DNA of 64,000 nt, from positions 62,001-126,000 of the forward strand of contig CAVPZW010000002.1 in NCBI GenBank assembly GCA_963710315.1. Direction: 5' to 3'. The position numbers were made by a program, and so were the translations under genes. Source of the DNA: Palsa-360 sp963710315 (GTDB lineage Bacteria; Acidobacteriota; Terriglobia; Acidiferrales; UBA7541). The number at the start of each line of letters is the position of its first letter. Position 1 is the first letter of the stretch. The notes below the pieces were generated by a model. That model did not search any database. It was given only the letters and a program-made list of their open reading frames with translations, and had not been told where the DNA came from. Shown one piece after another: positions 50,540 through 61,372 of this stretch.

Positions 50540-51712
50540 ATGACGCGACTCGGCGTATACGTGCAGGTCCCGTTCTGCCAGACCAAGTGCACCTACTGCA
50601 ATTTCCACACCGGTGTGTTTTCAAAGGATTTGTACGAGCCGTATGTGCGCGCGGTGTGCCGCGAGATCGCTGAATTTCCCCGCCTGCGGAATGAAAATGG
50701 AATCGCGGACGTCCCCGATGCCGTGGTCGATACCATCTACTTCGGCGGCGGAACGCCCAGCCTGCTCCTGCCTGAAAACCTGGCGCAAATTATCGAGGCA
50801 ATTCGCGCGTCCTTTCCATCGCAATTCGAGGAAGTGACGCTGGAAGCCGATCCCGAAACCATTTCTCCCGAAAAGGCGGCTGCATGGCGCGCAGCCGGAT
50901 TCAACCGCATCAGTATGGGCGTGCAATCCTTCAACGACGCCGAATTGCGCGCCGCCGGCCGCATGCACCGCCGCGCCGATGTTTTTCAGGCCACGGAAAT
51001 TTTGCGCGCCGCAGGATTCGCCAACCTCAGCTTCGATTTGATCGCCGGTCTGCCGCACCAGACCGATGCCAGTTGGGAAGATTCGCTTCAGCAGCTGTTA
51101 AGCCTGCGGCCCGAGCACGTTTCCATTTACATGATGGAAATTGACGAGGGAAGCCGCCTGGGCCTGGAAGTCCTGCAAAGCGGCGCGCGTTATTCGGCGA
51201 AGGCTTTGCCGTCGGATGATTCCATGGCCGAATATTATGAGTCCGGCTGCCGCCAACTGGCCGCCGCGGGATACCAGCACTACGAAATTTCCAATTGGGG
51301 CCTGCCCGGTTTCGAATCGCGCCACAACCTGAAATACTGGCGGCGCGAACCCTATATCGGTTTTGGCGCGGGCGCACATTCCTTCAACGGCTCGCAGCGC
51401 TGGGCCAACGCGCATGACCCTGCTGCCTATTCGAACGCCATCCTTGCCGGGCGTTTTCCAGTCGAGCAATTGGAGAGCGTGACGCACGGCCAGGCCCTCG
51501 AAGAAGAGCTGTTCCTGGGCCTGCGGCAGCTTGCAGGGATCGATTTAGGCGGCATCATGGAAAAGTATGGGGCAGCAGATGGCGCGAGGCTGCGGCCTCG
51601 CGTGCAAGAGCTTGTGGCGCAAGGCTTGGTGGAATGGGACGGGCCGCGCCTGCGGCTTTCTCCTGAGCGCCTGGCCGTTTCGAACGAAGTGTTTGTCCAT
51701 CTCCTGGAGTAA
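50540..51712 (+). CDS. hemW: HemW-like radical SAM protein
   Basis: A 390-aa radical SAM protein of the coproporphyrinogen III oxidase-like family. The [4Fe-4S] motif is CQTKCTYCNF; then TIYFGGGTPSLL, ISMGVQSFND and FDLIAGLPHQT. The HemN_C domain is at the end. HemW proteins bind haem and are regarded as haem chaperones rather than oxidases. The M2 peptidase gene begins at the very next base, so the two are probably co-translated. Confidence 0.9.
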   Translation: MTRLGVYVQVPFCQTKCTYCNFHTGVFSKDLYEPYVRAVCREIAEFPRLRNENGIADVPDAVVDTIYFGGGTPSLLLPENLAQIIEAIRASFPSQFEEVTLEADPETISPEKAAAWRAAGFNRISMGVQSFNDAELRAAGRMHRRADVFQATEILRAAGFANLSFDLIAGLPHQTDASWEDSLQQLLSLRPEHVSIYMMEIDEGSRLGLEVLQSGARYSAKALPSDDSMAEYYESGCRQLAAAGYQHYEISNWGLPGFESRHNLKYWRREPYIGFGAGAHSFNGSQRWANAHDPAAYSNAILAGRFPVEQLESVTHGQALEEELFLGLRQLAGIDLGGIMEKYGAADGARLRPRVQELVAQGLVEWDGPRLRLSPERLAVSNEVFVHLLE

Positions 51713-53617
51713 ATGGGGAAGGAGATTCGCATGGTTCTGGTTTCCGCCAATTCGAATGTATGGCGCGCGCGCGTTCTTGGTTTGTTGGTTGCGGCGATCG
51801 CCGTGATCGCCCCTGTTGCGAACGGGCAGACGCCTGCTTCGAATGCGAAAGTTTCTGCCGCGCCCAAGGCCGTCGGCTCCGCGCCGACTGTGGCCGAGGC
51901 GGAGCGTTTCATTTCGCAAGCGGAGACGCGCCTGCTGGACTTGTGGATCAAGAACAGCCGCGCCAGCTGGGTTTCCGAAACTTTCATTACCGATGACACC
52001 GAATTCATCGCCGCCGATGCCGAAGCGGCCGTGAAAGCCGCGACGGCCGATCTGGCGCGGCAGGCCAGGCGCTACGAAAAACTTACTCTTCCTCCGGATG
52101 TGGCGCGCAAATTCATGCTGCTGAAATTGTCGGTCGATATTCCCGCGCCGAGCGGAGCCGCAGCGCAAGCCGAACTGGCCAGGATCGTCGTTTCACTCGA
52201 CGGCGACTACGGCAAAGGCACTTGGTGTCCCGACGATAAGAAAGAAAACTGCAAGCAGTTGCCGGATATTGAAAAGATTCTGGCCACCAGCCGCGATCCG
52301 CTGGAGCTGCAAAACGCCTGGATTGGCTGGCACAGCATCTCGCCGCCCATGCGCCAGCGCTACATTCGCCTGGTCCAGCTTGTCAATCAGGGCGCGCGCG
52401 AAATGGGCTTTGCCGATACGGGCGCCATGTGGCGCTCCAATTACGATATGCCGCCGGACGATTTCGCGCGGGAGTTGGATCGCCTGTGGGAGCAGGTCCG
52501 CCCGCTGTATGTTTCGCTGCACGCCTACGTTCGCTGGAAGCTGGCGGAGAAGTATGGAAAAGATCTCGTCCGCGAAGACGCTCCCATCCCCGCGCACCTG
52601 CTGGGAAATATGTGGGCGCAGGATTGGAGCAACATCTACCTGCTGCTGGCCCCGCCAAACGCAGGCTCGGGCCCTGATATTGGCGCCGCGTTGCGCGCCA
52701 ATAATGTGGACGCCAAGGGAATGGTTCGCTACGCGGAGGGATTTTTCACTTCGCTGGGATTCGAGCCGCTTCCCGCAACGTTTTGGGAGCGCTCCATGTT
52801 CACCAAGCCGCGAGACCGCGAAGTGGTGTGCCATGCCAGCGCTTGGGACCTCGACTACAAGGAAGACTTGCGGATCAAGGCGTGCCTTGCGCCTACGGGC
52901 GAGGATTTCACGACGGTTCACCACGAACTGGGCCACAATTTTTACCAGCGCGCCTATGACAATCTCCCGCCATTGTTCGAGGGCAGCGCAAATGACGGTT
53001 TTCATGAGGCCATTGGCGACACCGCCGCGCTATCGGTCACGCCCGAATATCTGAAGCAGATTGGCCTAATCGATACGGTGACGCCGCCATCGGGTGACAT
53101 TGGCCTGCTGCTCAATCGCGCGCTCGATCGAGTGGCTCTCTTGCCCTTTACTTTGGTGGTGGACCAGTGGCGCTGGAAAGTTTTTTCAGGGCAAATCAAG
53201 CCCGCGGATTATAACAAGTCCTGGTGGGAACTGGTTCGCAAGTATCAGGGCGTTGCGCCTGCTGTCTCACGAAGCGAGGCAGACTTCGATCCCGGCGCAA
53301 AGTATCACGTGGCGGGCAACGTTCCCTATGCGCGATATTTTTTGATGATCGTTTTGCAATACCAGTTTCATCGCGCGCTGTGCAAGGAGGCCGGATACTC
53401 AGGCCCGCTGCATCGCTGCTCGATCTACGGAAACAAAGCTGCGGGCGCGAAGCTCGCCAACATGCTGGCGATGGGCGCGAGCCGCCCGTGGCCGGATGCC
53501 CTGGAAGCCCTGACCGGGCAGCGGCAGATGGATGCCACCGCGCTGGTCGATTACTACGCGCCGCTGAAGAAGTGGCTCGACGAGCAGAATGCGGGCCACA
53601 ATGTTGGCTGGAATTGA
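51713..53617 (+). CDS. M2-family (ACE-like) zinc peptidyl-dipeptidase
   Basis: A 634-aa protein with a signal peptide (VLGLLVAAIAVIAPVANG). The zinc motif is HHELGHNFYQ (HExxH), with the third ligand Glu in FHEAIGDTAALS. Upstream, CHASAWDLDY matches the M2 active-site region. It resembles angiotensin-converting enzyme and removes C-terminal dipeptides from peptides, probably in the periplasm. ATG 51713 directly follows the hemW stop; ATG 51731 is an alternative. Confidence 0.9.
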   Translation: MGKEIRMVLVSANSNVWRARVLGLLVAAIAVIAPVANGQTPASNAKVSAAPKAVGSAPTVAEAERFISQAETRLLDLWIKNSRASWVSETFITDDTEFIAADAEAAVKAATADLARQARRYEKLTLPPDVARKFMLLKLSVDIPAPSGAAAQAELARIVVSLDGDYGKGTWCPDDKKENCKQLPDIEKILATSRDPLELQNAWIGWHSISPPMRQRYIRLVQLVNQGAREMGFADTGAMWRSNYDMPPDDFARELDRLWEQVRPLYVSLHAYVRWKLAEKYGKDLVREDAPIPAHLLGNMWAQDWSNIYLLLAPPNAGSGPDIGAALRANNVDAKGMVRYAEGFFTSLGFEPLPATFWERSMFTKPRDREVVCHASAWDLDYKEDLRIKACLAPTGEDFTTVHHELGHNFYQRAYDNLPPLFEGSANDGFHEAIGDTAALSVTPEYLKQIGLIDTVTPPSGDIGLLLNRALDRVALLPFTLVVDQWRWKVFSGQIKPADYNKSWWELVRKYQGVAPAVSRSEADFDPGAKYHVAGNVPYARYFLMIVLQYQFHRALCKEAGYSGPLHRCSIYGNKAAGAKLANMLAMGASRPWPDALEALTGQRQMDATALVDYYAPLKKWLDEQNAGHNVGWN

Positions 53618-53624
53618 CGACCTT

Positions 53625-53696
53625 GTAGCGCGGGCTTCAGCCTGCGGGGGTTAGTCCTTGCTAGAACTAAAACCCGCAGGCTGAAGCCCGCGCTAC
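53625..53696. repeat. REP-like palindrome, copy 9
   Basis: The perfect arms GTAGCGCGGGCTTCAGCCTG and CAGGCTGAAGCCCGCGCTAC flank the centre TCCTTGCTAGAACTAAAA. It begins 8 bases after the M2 peptidase stop. Confidence 0.9.
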
Positions 53697-53809
53697 TCAA
53701 CCCCCTCGTGCGTCTTCGGAACATCTGCAAGGCGCGCAAAAATGCCAGCCCATTGCCTGTGATATAAATAAATCAAGCGCTACGAGTGGCGCTTATTTTC
53801 AGGGGGGTT

Positions 53810-54958
<1,149 letters not shown>

Positions 54959-55069
54959 ACGGTTTTCGTGTGCGGGCAGTGCCGGGGTTGTGATAACTTC
55001 CTTGATTCGATCTAAGGTCTAAAATTCCATGTGTGCTTGAGTTCGCCTTTACGTTTTCCGCCGTTCCCT

Positions 55070-56038
55070 ATGTCCGCATCCATCGAAACGTGGGCCCAGC
55101 AAATACGCGCCGGAGAAGTCCGCGCCGTTTCCCGCGCCATCACGGCGATCGAAGACCATGACCCGCGGGCGGAAGAACTCTTGCAACGAATCTTTCCCGA
55201 CACCGGAAATTCCTTTGTGATTGGAATCACGGGCGCGCCGGGAACGGGGAAGAGCACGCTGGTCAACCGGCTGGCCGCTTACTATCGCTCGCAGGGAAAT
55301 CACGTAGGGATCATCGCCGTCGATCCGACCAGCCCTTACACGGGCGGCGCAATTCTGGGCGACCGCATTCGCATGCAGGGCCACGCCAGCGATCCCGGCA
55401 TTTTTATTCGCTCCATGGCCACGCGCGGTTTTCTTGGAGGCCTGGCGCGGACCACGGGCGACGTCGCTCTGGTGCTGGACGCCGCGGGGAAGCAAGTTGT
55501 GCTGGTCGAAACCGTGGGCGTAGGCCAGGATGAAGTGGACATCGTGCGCCTGGCGGACTGCACGCTGGTGTTGCTCGTTCCCGGCATGGGGGACGATGTG
55601 CAAAATATGAAAGCCGGCCTGATGGAGATTGCCGACATCTTCGTGCTGAACAAATCCGACCGCGACGGCGTGGAACGCCTGGAAACGGAACTGGAAGCCA
55701 TGTTGCACCTCGCGCCCGATCGCCAGGGCTGGAAGCCCGCGATCGTTCGCACCGTAGCCACCGAAAATAAGGGCGTGGATGAGCTTGCCGCGGCGATTGC
55801 CAAGTATAGGGAATCCACCGGCAACAGCTCGGAGCGCCAGCAACGAAAGATCGAACACTGGAAATTGAGGCTTCTGGCGCTGGCCGGAGAAGCCATATTG
55901 AAACGCGCCGTGGATGGCGCGGAAGGCCAGGCCGCGCTGGACAAGCTGGCGCGCGAAGTGGCCAGTCGTGGAAAGGACCCTTACGCAGCCGTTCGCGAAC
56001 TGCTGGCACGCGCGGACGGCGCACGGAGAAGCGCATGA
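55070..56038 (+). CDS. meaB: methylmalonyl-CoA mutase-associated GTPase MeaB
   Basis: A 322-aa G3E-family GTPase that guards and reloads the B12 mutase. The P-loop is GITGAPGTGKSTLVNRL, the switch DPTSPYTGGAILGDR, then VLVETVGVGQDEVDIVRLAD and the base-specificity FVLNKSDRDG. Length and motifs are standard. The mutase genes are 46 kb away in this window. The next gene overlaps its stop codon by 4 bases. The start at 55070 excludes an upstream non-homologous extension. Confidence 0.93.
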   Translation: MSASIETWAQQIRAGEVRAVSRAITAIEDHDPRAEELLQRIFPDTGNSFVIGITGAPGTGKSTLVNRLAAYYRSQGNHVGIIAVDPTSPYTGGAILGDRIRMQGHASDPGIFIRSMATRGFLGGLARTTGDVALVLDAAGKQVVLVETVGVGQDEVDIVRLADCTLVLLVPGMGDDVQNMKAGLMEIADIFVLNKSDRDGVERLETELEAMLHLAPDRQGWKPAIVRTVATENKGVDELAAAIAKYRESTGNSSERQQRKIEHWKLRLLALAGEAILKRAVDGAEGQAALDKLAREVASRGKDPYAAVRELLARADGARRSA

Positions 56039-56877
56039 AACTCGGTGACCTGGAATTTTGGCTGATCACGGATGGCACGTTCCGGCTGGACGGCGGCGCC
56101 ATGTTCGGCGTCATCCCCAAGCCGATGTGGGAGAAAGTTGCGCCGGCAGATGAGCGCAATCGCATCCTCATGGCCATGAATTCGCTGCTGATTCGCGCGG
56201 CCGGGAAGTGGATCCTGGTGGAAACCGGATCGGGAGACAAGTGGGACGCCAAGCGCTCCGATATCTATGCGTTTGAAGCGCCGCCCAAGCTGCCGGAAAA
56301 GCTGGTGACGCATGGCGTGCCGCCGGAAAAAATCGACATCGTCATCAACACGCATTTGCACTTCGATCATTGCGGCTGGAACACCCGCATCGTAAACGGA
56401 GAGGCCATCCCCGTATTTCCAAACGCGCGCTACTACGTGCAGCGCGGCGAATTCGAGCATGCCAAGGCGCCCACGGACCGCGACCGCGCCAGCTACTTTC
56501 CCGAAAACTATTTGCCGATGGAAAAATCGAAACAATGGCAATTTCTGGAAGGGGACGCGGAAATTGTTCCGGGCGTGGAGGTGATTCGCGCGCCGGGCCA
56601 CAACGCGGACATGATGTGCGTCCGCCTGACCGGTGGCGGGAAAACCGTTTTCTTCACCGCGGACATGATTCCCACGGCCGCTCATGTTCCGCTCCCGTGG
56701 ATCATGGGTTACGATTTGTATCCGCTGACCACGCTGGAGAGCAAGAAGAAGTGGATTCCGCAGGCGGCGAACGGCGAATGGCTGGTGATTTTCGGTCATG
56801 AAGCCAGGACGCCGGCGGTGTACTTGCGCGAACGCCAGGGCAAATACGATCTTGAACCTGTGATGATCGACATCTAA
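56035..56877 (+). CDS. metallo-beta-lactamase-fold hydrolase
   Basis: A 280-aa MBL-fold hydrolase. The zinc motif is NTHLHFDHCGW (HxHxDH), with a later His in IRAPGHNADMM, Asp in FTADMIPTA and His in FGHEARTP. Its N-terminus (FWLITDGTFRLDGGAMFGV) is typical of the lactonase-like group. It overlaps meaB by ATGA, so it is co-translated; the partner could be a thioesterase or lactonase in acyl metabolism, but this is inference. Confidence 0.87.
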   Translation: MKLGDLEFWLITDGTFRLDGGAMFGVIPKPMWEKVAPADERNRILMAMNSLLIRAAGKWILVETGSGDKWDAKRSDIYAFEAPPKLPEKLVTHGVPPEKIDIVINTHLHFDHCGWNTRIVNGEAIPVFPNARYYVQRGEFEHAKAPTDRDRASYFPENYLPMEKSKQWQFLEGDAEIVPGVEVIRAPGHNADMMCVRLTGGGKTVFFTADMIPTAAHVPLPWIMGYDLYPLTTLESKKKWIPQAANGEWLVIFGHEARTPAVYLRERQGKYDLEPVMIDI

Positions 56878-56909
56878 ATTCTTCTTTACACTTACGCGAG
56901 GACACGGGA

Positions 56910-57827
56910 ATGGCAAAGAAGACGCAGGCGGCAAAGCGGCGCGGGACGAGTACGGAGCCGGTCCGCATTGGCATCATTGGCGGCAGCGGCTTGTACAACA
57001 TGCCGGGGCTGGAGAAATCGCGCGAAGTGCGCGTCAAGACGCCCTTTGGAAATCCCTCGGACGCCCTCGTTGTGGGCATGCTGGAAGGAAAGCGCGTGGC
57101 TTTTCTATCGCGGCACGCTCGCGGCCATCGCCTGACTCCCACGGAGATCAACTATCGCGCCAACATCCACGCCATGAAACAGCTGGGCGCGGAGAGAATT
57201 ATTTCCGTGAGCGCCGTCGGCTCCTTGCAGGAAGAATTGAAGCCGCTGGATTTTCTGATCCCCGACCAGTTCTACGATCGCACGCGCCACAGAGTCTCCA
57301 CGTTTTTTGGCGAAGGCGTGGTCGCGCATGTGGGCTTCGGCAATCCGGTCTGCGCGCAGCTTGCCGGAACATTGGGCACGGCGTGCGACTCGGCCAAGGT
57401 GCGCGTGCACCGCGGCGGCACGTACATCAACATGGAAGGGCCGCAATTTTCCACGCTGGCCGAATCCAACGTCTATCGCCAGCTGCATTTCCACGTAATT
57501 GGAATGACCAACCTGACCGAGGCTAAGCTGGCACGCGAAGCCGAGATTTGCTACGCCACTGTGGCCATGATTACCGATTACGATTGCTGGCATCCGCAGC
57601 ACGCTTCGGTCACTCTGGAAGAAATTATTTCCAATCTGAACAAGAACGCCGAAAATGCGCAAAACGTGATTCGCGAAGCCGTGCGCAACATGCCCGCCGA
57701 GCGCAGCTGCAAATGCGGTCGCGCGCTGGCGCACGCCATCGTCACCGATCCATCCATGATCCCGGCCGCGGCGCGCAAACGCCTGGCCGTGATTGCCGGA
57801 AAATATCTCACACCTGGAGCACGCTGA
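56910..57827 (+). CDS. mtnP: S-methyl-5'-thioadenosine phosphorylase
   Basis: A 305-aa purine-nucleoside-phosphorylase family enzyme. IGIIGGSGLYNMPG, the phosphate-binding FLSRHARGHRLTPTEINYRA, SAVGSLQEE and GGTYINMEGPQFSTLAES are diagnostic of MTAP. It splits methylthioadenosine into adenine and methylthioribose-1-phosphate, salvaging a by-product of polyamine synthesis. A sugar kinase gene starts 2 bases after its stop. Confidence 0.92.
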   Translation: MAKKTQAAKRRGTSTEPVRIGIIGGSGLYNMPGLEKSREVRVKTPFGNPSDALVVGMLEGKRVAFLSRHARGHRLTPTEINYRANIHAMKQLGAERIISVSAVGSLQEELKPLDFLIPDQFYDRTRHRVSTFFGEGVVAHVGFGNPVCAQLAGTLGTACDSAKVRVHRGGTYINMEGPQFSTLAESNVYRQLHFHVIGMTNLTEAKLAREAEICYATVAMITDYDCWHPQHASVTLEEIISNLNKNAENAQNVIREAVRNMPAERSCKCGRALAHAIVTDPSMIPAAARKRLAVIAGKYLTPGAR

Positions 57828-57829
57828 AA

Positions 57830-58738
57830 ATGTCCTTACTCGTTGTTGGTTCGGTTGCGTTCGATGCCGTGGAAACTCCGCACGGCAAGGTGGACCGCAT
57901 GCTGGGCGGCGCGGCCACCTATTTTTCGGTGGCCGCAAGTTATTTCACGCACGTCAATCTGGTCGGCATCGTGGGCACCGATTTCACGGCCAAGGACGAG
58001 TCTATTTTCAAGGGACGCCGCGTCGATACCCAGGGGCTGGAGCGCGCCGACGGGAAAACTTTTTTCTGGGCGGGGAAGTACAGCGAAAATATGAATGAAC
58101 GCACCACGCTGGCCACGGAACTGAACGTGTTCGCCGAATTCAAGCCGCGCCTGCCGGAGGCCTATCTCACATCGAGCCACATTTTCCTGGCCAACATCGA
58201 TCCCACGCTGCAAGCCTCCGTGCTGCATCAGGTCAGCAAGAGACCTCGCGTGGTGGCGCTGGATACCATGAATTACTGGATCGAACGCACGCCGGCGGAG
58301 CTGCGCGAGACGCTCAAGCACACCGACATTCTGGTGATCAACGACTCGGAAACGCGCCAGCTTTCCAACGAGCACAATTTGATGCAGGCCGCGCGCCACA
58401 TTTTCAAGCTGGGGCCCAAGGCGCTGGTCATCAAGCGCGGAGAATACGGCGCCATGCTGGTGCATCAGAATCGCACCTTCAACGTCCCTGCGTTCCCCCT
58501 GGAAGTCGTGCACGATCCAACCGGAGCAGGAGATTCCTTTGCCGGCGGCTTCATGGGCTACCTGGCAACCGCCAAAAAAGTAGACGACGCTGCGCTGCGG
58601 CGGGCCATGGTCTACGGCTCGGTGATGGGCAGTTTTACCGTGGAAAAATTCGGGCTGGATCGTTTGCGGGCGCTGAAGAAGTCGGAAATCAACGCCAGGG
58701 CTCGGCATTTTCTCAAGATGACGCAGTTCAGTTTGTAG
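57830..58738 (+). CDS. PfkB-family sugar/nucleoside kinase
   Basis: A 302-aa ribokinase-fold kinase. The N-terminal glycine motif is GGAATYFSVAASY; the C-terminal catalytic motif DPTGAGDSFAGGFMGYL contains the GAGD base. The substrate is unknown. It starts 2 bases after mtnP, so a role in salvage of methylthioribose, deoxyribose or adenosine is a reasonable guess. ATG 57830 is the true start; the frame open from 57548 overlaps mtnP out of phase. Confidence 0.88.
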   Translation: MSLLVVGSVAFDAVETPHGKVDRMLGGAATYFSVAASYFTHVNLVGIVGTDFTAKDESIFKGRRVDTQGLERADGKTFFWAGKYSENMNERTTLATELNVFAEFKPRLPEAYLTSSHIFLANIDPTLQASVLHQVSKRPRVVALDTMNYWIERTPAELRETLKHTDILVINDSETRQLSNEHNLMQAARHIFKLGPKALVIKRGEYGAMLVHQNRTFNVPAFPLEVVHDPTGAGDSFAGGFMGYLATAKKVDDAALRRAMVYGSVMGSFTVEKFGLDRLRALKKSEINARARHFLKMTQFSL

Positions 58739-58773
58739 GTGAACGTGCGCCGAAAAAGAAGGCGAAAAGATTA

Positions 58774-58868
58774 AACACAGAGGGCACAGAGAAAAGAGGA
58801 GAAAAGCGGAGGGATTAATCCATCATAGTGTCTCTGGTTTTCTCCTCTTTTCTCTGTGTCCTCTGTGT
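58774..58868. repeat. inverted CACAGAG repeat pair, empty
   Basis: The arms ACACAGAGGGCACAGAGAAA (from 58774) and TCTGTGTCCTCTGTGT (to 58868), extended by GAGGAGAAAA and its inverse, enclose about 32 bases. It is the same type as the pair at 38039 and the arms of the GxxExxY cassette. Confidence 0.8.
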
Positions 58869-59003
58869 TGGAGCTTGTGAATTTTGTGGCTTAGGCTTCC
58901 GTCTGAGAGGCCTTCCACCAATTGCAATTCGAGCAACACCCGTGCGGTAGTAAGGTTTTCGTTTCGCGGCTGCGTTGTATACTCCTCATTGCCAATTTCG
59001 CCT

Positions 59004-59942
59004 ATGCCAAAACTTCGAAAACCGCCGGCACTCGTCCCAGGGAGCACCATCGCCGTGGTCGCGCCGGCCAGCTCCGCGAAGGATGAGCGCATTCAGCGCG
59101 GCTGCGAAACGCTAGGTCTCCTTGATTTTCGCGTGAAGCGATACCCCTCTAAACACAAACCGGACGGTTTTTTCTCCGCGCCGCTTGGCGAGCGCCGCAA
59201 ACAATTGCAGGACGCGCTGACGCGCCCGGATATTGCGGCGGTGTTGTGCTCGCGCGGCGGATACGGCAGCACGGAAATTCTTGACGGGCTGAAAACCGCG
59301 CGCCTCAAGCAGCCCAAAATATTTTGCGCCTTCAGCGATCTGACGTCGGTGCACATTTTCTTGTGGCAGAAGCTTGGCTGGGTCACATTTTATGGTCCGC
59401 TGGTCGCTGGCGGGTTTGACGCTGGACCCAACGCCACCGGCGGCTTCGATCCGGACACATTCATGTGGGCCATGACGGCCACTAATAGCGGCTGGAGCGT
59501 GCCGCTGGAAGGCGAAACGTTTACGCGCGGCAAAGCCGAGGGAACTTTGCTGGGCGGATGCATCACGCTGATCGAAACGTCGATTGGCACGCCGTGGGAG
59601 CTGGATACGCGCGGCTCCATCCTATTGCTCGAGGACCGTGGAGTGAAACCTTACCAGCTCGATCGCATGCTGATGCACTTGAAGCAGGCCGGAAAATTTG
59701 AAGGCGTGCGCGGAATTATTCTGGGCGAATTCCCAGACTCGGAAACGCCTGAAGGCAGTTCCGTGGGGGTCGCGGATGTGTGCAAGCGCGTGCTCGGCCC
59801 GCTGCGCATTCCCATCGTGTACGGCGCGCCGGTAGGCCACACCACGCGGCCCATGCTCACCATGCCGCTGGGCGTTCGCGCAAAACTGTACGCATCGGGC
59901 GAAGGGCGCATCGACATTCTGGAGCCGGCGGTGCGCGCATGA
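59004..59942 (+). CDS. ldcA: L,D-carboxypeptidase (S66 family)
   Basis: A 312-aa serine peptidase that trims the terminal D-Ala from recycled muropeptides. The N-terminal IAVVAPASSAKDE, the nucleophile Ser in CSRGGYGST, Glu in LLEDRGVKPYQLDR and His in APVGHTTRP are the S66 catalytic set. It overlaps mpl by ATGA. ATG 59004 was chosen; the upstream extension from 58884 is repeat-adjacent and non-homologous. Confidence 0.92.
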   Translation: MPKLRKPPALVPGSTIAVVAPASSAKDERIQRGCETLGLLDFRVKRYPSKHKPDGFFSAPLGERRKQLQDALTRPDIAAVLCSRGGYGSTEILDGLKTARLKQPKIFCAFSDLTSVHIFLWQKLGWVTFYGPLVAGGFDAGPNATGGFDPDTFMWAMTATNSGWSVPLEGETFTRGKAEGTLLGGCITLIETSIGTPWELDTRGSILLLEDRGVKPYQLDRMLMHLKQAGKFEGVRGIILGEFPDSETPEGSSVGVADVCKRVLGPLRIPIVYGAPVGHTTRPMLTMPLGVRAKLYASGEGRIDILEPAVRA

Positions 59943-61372
59943 CGCGGCCCTTGCATTTTCATCTTTCGGGAATCGGCGGTGCGGCCATGACGCCTCTTGC
60001 CGGAATGCTGGTGGAAAGCGGCCACCGCGTGACCGGCTCGGATGCAGGTGTCTATCCGCCCGCGTCGACGCTGCTGGAAACTCTTGGCATTCCTTGGACC
60101 AACGGATTCAGCGCCGCGAATCTCGATCCCACGCCGGACATCGTGGTGATCGGCAATGCGCTGTCGCGCGGCAATCCGGAAGTGGAAGCGGTGCTGGACA
60201 ACAAGATTCCGTACCGTTCGCTTCCGCAAACGCTCGAAGAGTTTTTCCTTCCCGGACACGATTCGCTGGTGGTAACCGGAACGCACGGCAAAACCACCAC
60301 CACCTCCATGCTCTCCTGGATTTTGCATCACGCCGGGCGGCATCCCAATTTCCTGATCGGCGGCGTGGCCGAAAATTTTGGGCGCAGCTTTGGCCTGGGC
60401 GGAGGAAAGGAATTCGTTCTGGAGGGCGATGAATACGACTCCGCTTTCTTCGACAAAGCGCCAAAATTTCTGCATTACCATCCGCAGGAAGTAATTCTCA
60501 CCTCGCTGGAATTCGATCACGCTGATATTTACGAAAACCTTGCGGCCATCGAGCTGCAATTCCGGCGACTAGTGAATCTGGTGCCGCGGAGCGGGCGAAT
60601 CGTGGCCTGGGCCGAGAGCGCAAACGTTCGCGGCGTTTTGCAAAAAGCCTTCTGTCCCGTGGAAACGTACGGCTTCGAGCCTGGAGTGGATTGGCTCGCG
60701 GGCGATCTGGAATTTGCGGATGGCGAGACGCGATTCCGACTTTCGCGCGACGGGCAGGAAGTTGCGCGGGTGAGCATGTCGCTAGCCGGCCGGCACAATG
60801 TTCTGAACGCAGTTGCGGCCATCGCCATCGCGCACGGCCGCGGCGTCAGCAGCGAAGCGATTGCTTCGGCAATGGCCGAGTTTCGCGGCGTTCTGCGGCG
60901 CCTGGAAGTGAAAGGGGAATCGTCCGGAGTGCTGGTGGTGGACGATTTCGCGCACCACCCGACCGCGATACGCGCCACGTTAGATGCGGCGCGCAACCGC
61001 TGGCCCGGCAGAAAATTGTGGGCCGTGTTCGAGCCGCGCTCCAATACCATGCGTCGCAAGGTTTTTGAGAGCGATCTTGCCGCGTCCATGGCCACGGCGG
61101 ATGCGGCTGTGCTGGGCGCGGTGAACCGCGCAAATCTCTTGAGTGACGCGGAGAGAATGTCTCCCGCGCGCGTTCTGGAAACGATTCGCGGCGCTGGACG
61201 CAAGGCCGAGGGATTCGATACCGCCGAGGAAATTGCGGACTATCTCGCCGCGGAAACCCACGCCGGCGATCTGGTCCTGGTGATGTCCAACGGCAGCTTT
61301 GACGGGTTGTGCGGCAAACTGCTCGCCAAGTTGCAGGAGCGCGGCGCACCGGCGGGGAAATTCAAGGCATGA
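59939..61372 (+). CDS. mpl: UDP-N-acetylmuramate:L-Ala-gamma-D-Glu-meso-DAP ligase
   Basis: A 477-aa Mur-ligase-family enzyme that attaches recycled tripeptide to UDP-MurNAc. The start LHFHLSGIGGAAMTPLAGML, the ATP P-loop VVTGTHGKTTTTSML, VLEGDEYDSAFFD and VVDDFAHHPTAIRATL are typical of Mpl. The substrate peptide is the product of the neighbouring LdcA, so the operon order follows the pathway. Confidence 0.92.
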   Translation: MTRPLHFHLSGIGGAAMTPLAGMLVESGHRVTGSDAGVYPPASTLLETLGIPWTNGFSAANLDPTPDIVVIGNALSRGNPEVEAVLDNKIPYRSLPQTLEEFFLPGHDSLVVTGTHGKTTTTSMLSWILHHAGRHPNFLIGGVAENFGRSFGLGGGKEFVLEGDEYDSAFFDKAPKFLHYHPQEVILTSLEFDHADIYENLAAIELQFRRLVNLVPRSGRIVAWAESANVRGVLQKAFCPVETYGFEPGVDWLAGDLEFADGETRFRLSRDGQEVARVSMSLAGRHNVLNAVAAIAIAHGRGVSSEAIASAMAEFRGVLRRLEVKGESSGVLVVDDFAHHPTAIRATLDAARNRWPGRKLWAVFEPRSNTMRRKVFESDLAASMATADAAVLGAVNRANLLSDAERMSPARVLETIRGAGRKAEGFDTAEEIADYLAAETHAGDLVLVMSNGSFDGLCGKLLAKLQERGAPAGKFKA

